Shown here piece after piece: positions 1-5,527 of a stretch of 9,020 nucleotides of DNA (position 1 is its first letter; each line of letters starts with the position of its first letter). Origin of the DNA: Planctomycetota bacterium (GTDB taxonomy: Bacteria; Planctomycetota; UBA1135); contig JAQWRF010000014.1 of assembly GCA_029243845.1 (NCBI GenBank), forward strand, positions 1 through 9,020, read 5' to 3'. The position numbers and the translations under genes are program-made. The notes under the pieces were generated by a model. That model did no database searches, had not been told where the DNA came from, and was given only the letters and a program-made list of their open reading frames with translations.

Positions 1-1
1 G

Positions 2-337
2 ACTCATGGTGGCTATGCGATGACGCAAATTTATCCGGCATTGCTGAATGTGTGTGGCATCGATTTCGACTCATCCCGCAGCTTGCAAGCTCCAGATGTG
101 TTGCAGACTCAAGTCGATTTCGCGCCAGTGCGGCGTGAGCACACTGAGAAGTATGTGCAAAAAATAGCTATTCGTCGGGGATCTTTGCATATGATTGCCG
201 ATCAGCGCGCCGGTGAAGTACGCATGTTTGACATTAGCGCCGACCCGCAAATGCAAGCACAGCTTGATATCATGCACCCAGAGTTTGAAGGAATGCTTGA
301 GCTATTAGAATCTCGTACTTGGTGGCAGCAACGGTGA
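2..337 (+). CDS. Sulfatase-family protein, C-terminal part (partial at window start)
   Basis: The frame is open from the first bases of the window, so this is the 3' end of a longer gene; 111 residues are visible. The stretch IYPALLNVCGID resembles the sulfatase segment usually written 'D-x-x-P-T-L-L-x-L-A-G-I', and RSLQAPDVLQ follows where the family has 'GRSLLP'. The end (IAIRRGSLHMIAD, then EVRMFDISADPQMQAQLDIMHPEFEGMLELL) matches the family's typical close: an 'R-x-x-x-W-K-L' strand, then 'ELYDLxxDPxExxNL' and a final helix. The alkaline phosphatase/sulfatase superfamily includes hydrolases of sulfate esters. The metal site and the formylglycine-forming Cys/Ser lie upstream of the window, so neither activity nor substrate can be judged. 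An internal ATG at 20 is not the real start, because the family match continues before it (HGGY). The stop codon overlaps the probable lpxK start by 4 bp (GTGA), suggesting cotranscription with the LPS genes. Confidence 0.72.
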   Translation, partial: THGGYAMTQIYPALLNVCGIDFDSSRSLQAPDVLQTQVDFAPVRREHTEKYVQKIAIRRGSLHMIADQRAGEVRMFDISADPQMQAQLDIMHPEFEGMLELLESRTWWQQR

Positions 338-1359
338 AAAGATACATCGTTGTGACTCTTCTGATATTGCTGCTGCCATTGTCATGGATTTTTGATGGCG
401 CTGTACGATTACGCATTTGGATGTACCGCGTCAGATGTCTAAAATCACACCGTCCACCTTGGCCGACGTTGTCGATAGGTAACATTTCTGCAGGGGGCAC
501 TGGTAAGACCCCGTTATTGTTTAGCGCTCTTAATTGGTTCGCTGAGAATAGTGCCCAAGCCGCAGTTTTGTCGCGTGGATATGGTGGCGACGAAGGCGAT
601 ATTTTGCGGCAGCGTTTCCCTCAGGTTAGTTTGATTGAGAACCCCGACCGAGTCGCCGGTATGCGCGATTTAAGCGAGAATCATACGCCAGAGGTTCTAG
701 TTCTTGACGATGGCTTTCAGCATTTGCGTTTGCAGCGCGATATAGACATGGTGGTAGTTGATGCTACACACCCGTTCGGGCCTATGTTCCCGGCAGGATT
801 GTTTCGTGAATCTGCGCGCGCTTTACGCCGCGCTGATTTAGTTGTAGTTACACGTGTTGACCTGGTAGATGAACAGCGTCGCGAAGCCATCCAAGCTGAA
901 ATTTCTAAAGTAAGAGTGGGTTTGACAGAGTTGCCACGCGTCGAAGCGAAAATGGTAGCCACTGATTTACGTCATGTGCTCAGCGGAGAGACTCATGATT
1001 TATCTATTCTTGATGGAGTTAATGCGAGTCTTGCGGCGGGCATTGGCAACCACCAGTCGTTTGCAGATTTATGCGAGTCTTTAGGAGTTCATATCGCAAG
1101 TTACCAGCGTCTAGCGGATCACCACCCATGGACTCGCGCCGATGTTATCGCTTTAGCCGATGCCGATATCGTGTTAGTTACTGAAAAAGATGGCGTTAAG
1201 TTGCGCGACATTGCCTCAGATAAGTTTTTCGAAGTTTGTGTCGATGTAGAATTTGTTACCGGGGCCGAGCATTTCGAGCAGAAGCTTTTTGATTTGCATT
1301 TGCCCGTTCGCGCTGCGCGCATTGAGCCATTATGGGAGGGCGTTTCAAATGTCGATTAG
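334..1359 (+). CDS. lpxK: Tetraacyldisaccharide 4'-kinase LpxK
   Basis: LpxK uses ATP to phosphorylate the 4' position of the tetraacyl disaccharide-1-phosphate, giving lipid IVA at the inner face of the cytoplasmic membrane. Numbering from the GTG at 334 (341 residues; E. coli LpxK has 328), the protein has a hydrophobic N-terminal anchor with the family signature LLPLSW at about 13-18. It then shows the P-loop AGGTGKTP (53-60), SRGYGG (about 80-85), DDGFQHLRLQRD (125-136), the 'PAGLFRE' turn (153-159), LADHHPW (261-267, with the conserved DHH) and TEKDGVKL (283-290). All hallmark motifs are present, so it should be active. The start is uncertain. A TTG at 319 is in frame, but GTG 334 gives a 4-bp overlap with the upstream stop, has GGTGG at 321-325 with 8-bp spacing, and puts a Lys-Arg pair just before the membrane segment. 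The 3' end overlaps the acyltransferase gene by 11 bp. Confidence 0.95.
   Translation: MKRYIVVTLLILLLPLSWIFDGAVRLRIWMYRVRCLKSHRPPWPTLSIGNISAGGTGKTPLLFSALNWFAENSAQAAVLSRGYGGDEGDILRQRFPQVSLIENPDRVAGMRDLSENHTPEVLVLDDGFQHLRLQRDIDMVVVDATHPFGPMFPAGLFRESARALRRADLVVVTRVDLVDEQRREAIQAEISKVRVGLTELPRVEAKMVATDLRHVLSGETHDLSILDGVNASLAAGIGNHQSFADLCESLGVHIASYQRLADHHPWTRADVIALADADIVLVTEKDGVKLRDIASDKFFEVCVDVEFVTGAEHFEQKLFDLHLPVRAARIEPLWEGVSNVD
1334..1340 (+). promoter_or_regulatory. Ribosome binding site that decides the acyltransferase start
   Basis: GGGAGGG lies 8 bases before the ATG at 1349, inside the last codons of lpxK. It is the best Shine-Dalgarno match at any plus-strand start in the window. It supports ATG 1349 over the farther in-frame ATG at 1253, which would add 32 residues read out of lpxK coding sequence. 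Confidence 0.8.
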
Positions 1360-2305
1360 GCAATGGCCGCGTAGTATTCGTCAACGTTTTAAGCATCAAC
1401 CTGGTGCGCTAGCTTGGTTGCTTTACTTGCCAGCAAGGCTGCTGATAAAACTATGCTCATTTCTGCCGTATGCTGTATTGCGTCCGCTCGCTTCTAATCT
1501 CGGATTGCTTGCATTGCTCTTCGCTCGCCGCCGTCGAGTTGGACGCCAACAACTTGCGTGCGCCTTTCCTGAAAAATCGGATAAAGAAATAGGTAGATTA
1601 TTACGCGCTTCATGTAAGTCCATCGCGATGTCTGCTGTAGAGGCGATGATCCTTACGCGTCGCTATTACCCGCGATGGGAAAAGCATTTATTGTTTGCGG
1701 AAGGTGCGCGTGAAACACTCGAATCGTATCGCGGTAAAGGTGCTATTTTCGTGCAAGCTCACTTTGGGTCTTTTGAATTCGCCGGTGCCTTGCTGGGACC
1801 CTTAGGCTTAGAACCGGCGTTCCCCATGCGTTTGCCGAACAACTACTACATGGGGCGTGATTTAATCGCCACGCGCAAAGAGAATTGGGGTGTAGAAATT
1901 ATTAATCGCCAGGGTGCTCTACGTAATTTGCTGCGCCGTTTGAAAGAGGGTAAAGCTGTGGTTATTGCGACCGACCAAAGCGCGCATCATAATCCTATTT
2001 TTGTGCCATGGTTTGGTAAGTTGGCGGCAACTGAGCGCGCTACGGCGTCCTTAGCCCTGAAAATGGGTGCACCAGTCATAACTTTGTGGGCTGTCCGTCA
2101 TGCTACTAAGCCGATATGGACGATTGACTGCCAAGTCGTTCGCGAAGCCGCAGAAGTTCAAACAGTTAACGACGAAAACGTATATAATTTGTGTAGTGAA
2201 ATCCACATTAGCCTCGAAGAGCAAATCAAATTAGCTCCTGAGCAGTATCTCTGGATTCACGATCGCTACCGCATTCGTCCTGATTCTGAACAAAACAATG
2301 ACTGA
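1349..2305 (+). CDS. Lipid A biosynthesis acyltransferase (LpxL/HtrB family)
   Basis: Members of this family transfer a fatty acyl chain (usually from acyl-ACP) to a hydroxyacyl chain of Kdo-lipid A or a related precursor at the cytoplasmic membrane. The product is 318 residues, close to the 306 of E. coli LpxL. The N-terminal region (about 19-58) is hydrophobic and followed by a basic cluster (RRRR, 60-63), consistent with a membrane anchor. The catalytic HX4E motif is HFGSFE (H138, E143). Other conserved stretches are MGRDLI (168-173), the KEGKAVVIATDQ strand (199-210) and FVPWFGKLAATERATASLAL (218-237). Start chosen from the GGGAGGG site at 1334-1340. The acyl length and the position modified (LpxL, LpxM or LpxP-like) cannot be read from the sequence, so no subtype symbol is given. 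It sits between lpxK and hldE, overlapping the former by 11 bp and the latter by 8 bp. Confidence 0.93.
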   Translation: MSIRQWPRSIRQRFKHQPGALAWLLYLPARLLIKLCSFLPYAVLRPLASNLGLLALLFARRRRVGRQQLACAFPEKSDKEIGRLLRASCKSIAMSAVEAMILTRRYYPRWEKHLLFAEGARETLESYRGKGAIFVQAHFGSFEFAGALLGPLGLEPAFPMRLPNNYYMGRDLIATRKENWGVEIINRQGALRNLLRRLKEGKAVVIATDQSAHHNPIFVPWFGKLAATERATASLALKMGAPVITLWAVRHATKPIWTIDCQVVREAAEVQTVNDENVYNLCSEIHISLEEQIKLAPEQYLWIHDRYRIRPDSEQNND

Positions 2306-3749
2306 TTTAATTTCTGCAGTTCAACAACTTAGCAATCCGCGTATTGCTGTGGTTGGCGATTTTATGATTGACCGTTACATTTTTGGCGATGCCGAGCGTG
2401 TGAGTCCTGAGGCACCGGTGCCTGTGGTGCACGCGACTGCCGAGCAAGATCGTTTGGGCGGCGCAGGTAACGTGGCAGCAAACCTGGTTGGACTTGGCGC
2501 TCAAGTTTTATGCTGCGGCGTGCATGGTGCAGACCGTAGCGGCGAGCAATTGTGCGATTTGCTGAAGGAGCTTGGAGCGAACACTGACGCAATGCTCGAG
2601 TGCAGTGACCGTCCAACTATTCAGAAAATTCGAGTCATGGCACGCAATCAGCAAATGCTGCGGGTAGATCGCGAAGACACTTGTGCATTGTCTGCTGCAA
2701 GTGAGCAGCAGTTACAAGAGAAATTGTTCGCTGCCGACTGGGACGCCATTGTTTTGTCAGATTATGGCAAGGGTTGCTTGAGTCACGAGTTTACGCAGTC
2801 CCTTATTGCCGAAGCTCAACGTCGTGGTGTGCCATCACTGGTTGACCCGAAACATAAAAATTTGTCGCGCTACGCTAATGCAACCATGGTAACCCCAAAC
2901 CGCAGCGAGGCTGAATGGTCGGCGGGTTGTCCGATGTCGAGTTTAGACACTGTTAAGCAGGAAGGAAGCAAACTATGCGTCGACGCGCAATTGCAATCGC
3001 TACTCATTACTTTGGGCGCCGAAGGCATGTACTTGCTTGACGCAGATGGCTCGGCGACACATATCCCAACATTCGCGCGTCAGGTTTATGACGTCACGGG
3101 TGCCGGCGATACCGTTATTAGTGCTTTAGCGATTAGTTTGGCCAGTGGTTACGATTCGATTACTGCCATGCACTTAGCCAATGCTGCCGCTGGCATTGCT
3201 GTTTCTAAAGTAGGTACCACGATGGTTGGACGCGAAGAACTGTTGCGTTATTTGCGGTCGTCTACGCCGGCTGGAAAGGTTGTCGCTGAAACCGACGAAC
3301 AACTTCTAGCAATCACTGAACACTTCCGTTTAGAAGGACGCAAAATAGTATTCACCAACGGCTGCTTTGATATTTTGCACGCCGGGCATGTGCGTTATCT
3401 GCGCGCTGCTCGCGGTTTAGGTGACGTTTTGGTGTTGGGCTTAAATGACGACGACTCAGTGTCGCGATTGAAGGGGGCGGATCGCCCATACAACAAATTA
3501 GAAGACCGCGCCGAAGTGTTGGCGGCTTTAGAGTTCATTGATTTGGTGGTTCCATTTGCTGACGATACTCCTGAGAGTTTAGTGCAAAAAATATGTCCCG
3601 ATGTATTGGTCAAGGGTGCCGATTATAAAGACAAAGGTGTCGCTGGTGCCGAGTTCGTTAAGAAGAACGGTGGCGAAGTAGAATTTATTGACATCCTTCC
3701 CGGACGCAGCACTACAGGAATTGCCGAGCGCATCCGCGAGTCTAATTAG
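2298..3749 (+). CDS. hldE: Bifunctional heptose 7-phosphate kinase / heptose 1-phosphate adenylyltransferase HldE
   Basis: HldE catalyses two cytosolic steps to ADP-heptose for the LPS inner core: C1 phosphorylation of D-glycero-beta-D-manno-heptose 7-phosphate, then adenylyl transfer after the GmhB phosphatase step. The product is 483 residues (E. coli 477), so both halves are complete. The kinase half (about 1-325) is PfkB/ribokinase-like, with GDFMIDRYIFGDAERVSPEAP at about 20-40, the GGAGNVAANL substrate motif (54-63) and DVTGAGD (265-271) containing the catalytic Asp271. The transferase half (about 345-483) has the nucleotidyltransferase signature FTNGCFDILHAGHVRYLR, whose HxGH is H361-H364. 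It also has LKGADRP (391-397), VKGADYKDK (438-446) and the closing GRSTTGIAERI. The fused form is common in proteobacteria, and other phyla may carry separate HldA and HldC. There is no clear Shine-Dalgarno before the ATG, which overlaps the upstream stop (ATGACTGA), so translation is probably coupled. Confidence 0.97.
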   Translation: MTDLISAVQQLSNPRIAVVGDFMIDRYIFGDAERVSPEAPVPVVHATAEQDRLGGAGNVAANLVGLGAQVLCCGVHGADRSGEQLCDLLKELGANTDAMLECSDRPTIQKIRVMARNQQMLRVDREDTCALSAASEQQLQEKLFAADWDAIVLSDYGKGCLSHEFTQSLIAEAQRRGVPSLVDPKHKNLSRYANATMVTPNRSEAEWSAGCPMSSLDTVKQEGSKLCVDAQLQSLLITLGAEGMYLLDADGSATHIPTFARQVYDVTGAGDTVISALAISLASGYDSITAMHLANAAAGIAVSKVGTTMVGREELLRYLRSSTPAGKVVAETDEQLLAITEHFRLEGRKIVFTNGCFDILHAGHVRYLRAARGLGDVLVLGLNDDDSVSRLKGADRPYNKLEDRAEVLAALEFIDLVVPFADDTPESLVQKICPDVLVKGADYKDKGVAGAEFVKKNGGEVEFIDILPGRSTTGIAERIRESN

Positions 3750-3757
3750 TGGTAGCT

Positions 3758-4540
3758 ATGCCTAAGCGCTTGTGGCTGGTAGGTGCTGTGGCTGGCGTTG
3801 TCTCAGGTATGCTGGGTGTTGGCGGAGGTTTGGTGATTGGCCCGGCTTTAATTCTACTCGGCATGCCCTTGCGCCGCGCGGCCGGAACGGCATTGGCGCT
3901 TATTCCGTTTATCGCTGCTGCAGCGGTGATTGCTGAAGTTCTGCTAGAGCCACAAAATATATATCCGGGATTGGCAAGTGCCGTGTTCCTCGGGGGTATT
4001 GTTGGCGTAAAGCTCGGTGCTATTATTGACAAAGCAATTAGCTCCTCACTGTTGCACCATTTATTTTTGTTGCTGTTGGTCGTTGCTGCCGCAAGAAATA
4101 TTTATGCGGGTCTTGCTCCACCTTCACTAGCACTGGCGCCACAGCTAGTTGAGTTATATGCACAATATTATTTTTACGCCGCTATCTTCGGAGTCTTTGC
4201 CGGAGTTTGCGCCACCTTGTTTGGCGTTGGTGGCGGGGTGGTCGTGGTGCCGGCGTTAATCATCGCTGTCGACGGCATTAGCTTTCAAGCAGCTTCGGCA
4301 ATCTCACTGCTGGCGATGGTTCCTACTGCAGCAATGGCAGTCCGTAATGCATACAAACAGCAGCGCATCGACGTGGTTTTGGCCAAATCATTAGCCATAG
4401 TTTGTTTGCCCGCCGCAGTGGTTGGCGTTGCTCTGCGCAATTATTCTTTAGATCACAGTCAGCTGCAATTATGCTTTGCTGTATTTTTGATCTACGTTGC
4501 TTTTCGCATATTGCGTCGCGGACCAACGCCCGGAACATAA
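3758..4540 (+). CDS. TauE/SafE-family membrane permease (probable anion or sulfite exporter type)
   Basis: A very hydrophobic protein of 260 residues with about eight predicted membrane segments and the internal duplication typical of the TauE/SafE (formerly DUF81) family. The first half opens with SGMLGVGGGLVIGPALILLG and the second half with ATLFGVGGGVVVVPALIIAV; in both, a GVGGG turn is followed by a P-A-L helix. Characterised members export sulfite, sulfoacetate or related organosulfur anions, but many have no known substrate and nothing here fixes it. The start is ambiguous. GTG at 3749 overlaps the hldE stop by one base, while ATG at 3758 gives MPKRLWLVG, a positively charged start suited to a membrane protein. 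Neither has a strong ribosome site. It is the last gene of the plus-strand run, and its 3' end overlaps the opposing GGDEF gene by 49 bp. The sulfatase at the other end of the run offers a possible but unproven sulfur link. Confidence 0.88.
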   Translation: MPKRLWLVGAVAGVVSGMLGVGGGLVIGPALILLGMPLRRAAGTALALIPFIAAAAVIAEVLLEPQNIYPGLASAVFLGGIVGVKLGAIIDKAISSSLLHHLFLLLLVVAAARNIYAGLAPPSLALAPQLVELYAQYYFYAAIFGVFAGVCATLFGVGGGVVVVPALIIAVDGISFQAASAISLLAMVPTAAMAVRNAYKQQRIDVVLAKSLAIVCLPAAVVGVALRNYSLDHSQLQLCFAVFLIYVAFRILRRGPTPGT

Positions 4541-5457
4541 ATTTTAACGCGATTGCGTCCGGCATCTTTTGCCCAGTAAAGAGCTTGATCAGCCTGGTCT
4601 AGAAGCGCGTCACAGTCTTCACGGTTCGCGCCATCGACGGCCGCAACTCCGATGCTCGCGCTTAAGCGAATCACCTTTCCGTTATCGCCTTTGATGCGCA
4701 GCGATTCAAGGTGATGCCGGCAGCGTTCCGCTACTTCAGCACTTTGAATAATGTCAGCGCCGGGTAGTACGGCTAAGAATTCTTCTCCGCCCCAACGACC
4801 CACATAATCCCCAGAGCGAAGACTATTGGTTAAACATTGCGCTACCGTTTGTAGGGCTGCATCGCCAACTCGGTGTCCGTGGCTGTCATTAATCTTCTTG
4901 AAAAAGTCGATGTCAATCACTAAAGCAGAAAGTGGACGTTGCTCGCGATGCATGCGCTCATAATCCATTTGTAAATTCTGCCACATCGCGCGTCGGTTGC
5001 GCAATTGAGTGAGATAGTCGGTGCAGGCCAGTTCGTCGGCTTCTTGTTTTTTACGGTGTAGTTCCATTTGTAATTGGACGATACGTGCCGCATTTGCAAG
5101 TCGGGATTGCAATACCAGTGGGTCAAAGGGTTTGGTTACAAAGTCGTTAGCTCCAGCCTTCAGTGCCAGGGCCAAGTCTTCGCTCGATCCACGTGAAGTT
5201 AAAAGAATGATGAAGCTCGTAAGCTCACCACTCTCCTCTTCCTCGCGAATGGCGGCACATAATTCTGGGCCGCTCATGGCAGGCATCATCCAGTCCGTGA
5301 TAACTACGTCAAAAGTCTCGCCCTTAAAGGCTGCGAGCGCGTCGAAGCCATTGGTAGTAGTAGTGACAGTGTGTTGCCACTGCTCGAGTTGCTGGGCTAG
5401 TACGCTAGTACTAACCGGGTCGTCGTCGGCTATTAAGATTCTCATGTTATTGTTCAT
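4492..5457 (-). CDS. Response regulator with GGDEF domain (PleD/WspR-type diguanylate cyclase)
   Basis: This is a predicted cytosolic signalling enzyme that makes c-di-GMP from two GTP when its receiver domain is phosphorylated by a partner kinase. With the ATG at 5457 it has 321 residues. The REC domain (about 5-122) shows the acidic pocket DDD (11-13), phospho-acceptor Asp55 in ITDWMMP, Thr87 in LLTS and Lys109 in TKPF. A helical linker (about 123-145) resembles the stalk of WspR-type cyclases. The GGDEF domain has the metal/substrate stretch DIDFFKKINDSHGH (182-195) and the active-site GGEEF (223-227). An RxxD (RSGD, 214-217) sits exactly five residues before GGEEF, the usual inhibitory product-binding site. 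All catalytic parts are intact, so an active, feedback-inhibited cyclase is likely. No EAL domain or cognate kinase is visible. The start could also be ATG 5445 or ATG 5529. The 3' end overlaps the permease gene, adding a short basic tail (GPRRNMRKAT). Confidence 0.93.
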   Translation of the reverse strand: MNNNMRILIADDDPVSTSVLAQQLEQWQHTVTTTTNGFDALAAFKGETFDVVITDWMMPAMSGPELCAAIREEEESGELTSFIILLTSRGSSEDLALALKAGANDFVTKPFDPLVLQSRLANAARIVQLQMELHRKKQEADELACTDYLTQLRNRRAMWQNLQMDYERMHREQRPLSALVIDIDFFKKINDSHGHRVGDAALQTVAQCLTNSLRSGDYVGRWGGEEFLAVLPGADIIQSAEVAERCRHHLESLRIKGDNGKVIRLSASIGVAAVDGANREDCDALLDQADQALYWAKDAGRNRVKIYVPGVGPRRNMRKAT

Positions 5458-5527
5458 GGGTATTGCTGTTACAGCTTTATCGGCTAGGCGTGCCAAATAA
5501 CTGAAGGAAGAAGTTATCCTTGTACCC
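5458..5527. promoter_or_regulatory. Divergent intergenic region between the GGDEF gene and the Tricorn-type protease gene
   Basis: This 70-bp interval is the only substantial space between genes in the window and lies between two divergent starts, so promoters for both genes would be expected in or near it. I looked for sigma-70-like hexamer pairs on both strands and found only weak matches, such as TTACAG at 5469-5474 with an A-rich stretch about 20 bases later. The plus strand has AAGGAAG at 5504-5510, which looks like a Shine-Dalgarno but is 17 bases from the ATG at 5528, too far for normal use. The region is open on the minus strand, as an in-frame extension of the GGDEF gene. That extension uses AGG, ATA (twice) and CTA codons unlike the gene body, which argues that it is not coding. 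The regulatory role is inferred from position only. Confidence 0.35.

Noticed and set aside
1253..1348. Upstream in-frame ATG that would extend the acyltransferase by 32 residues
   Set aside because: The extension is read out of frame from the conserved end of lpxK and has no ribosome site, whereas ATG 1349 has GGGAGGG at ideal spacing.
3742..4032. A 96-residue minus-strand open frame
   Set aside because: It lies opposite the first half of the permease gene, and its Pro/Ala/Thr-rich composition follows from the Gly/Ala/Val-rich sense protein.
4541..4620. Possible bidirectional terminator near the convergent gene ends
   Set aside because: No stable stem followed by a T-run was found on either strand, and the region is coding on the minus strand.
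5398..5413. Inverted repeat TAGTAC-GCTA-GTACTA
   Set aside because: It has only a 6-bp stem and falls in the REC coding sequence, where V-S-T-S-V-L codons explain it. It lacks a U-run and lies too far inside the gene to be called an operator with any confidence.
5021..5500. A 159-residue plus-strand open frame antisense to the GGDEF gene
   Set aside because: The minus strand encodes complete REC and GGDEF motifs across this span; the plus-strand product is Ser/Ala-rich with no family resemblance.
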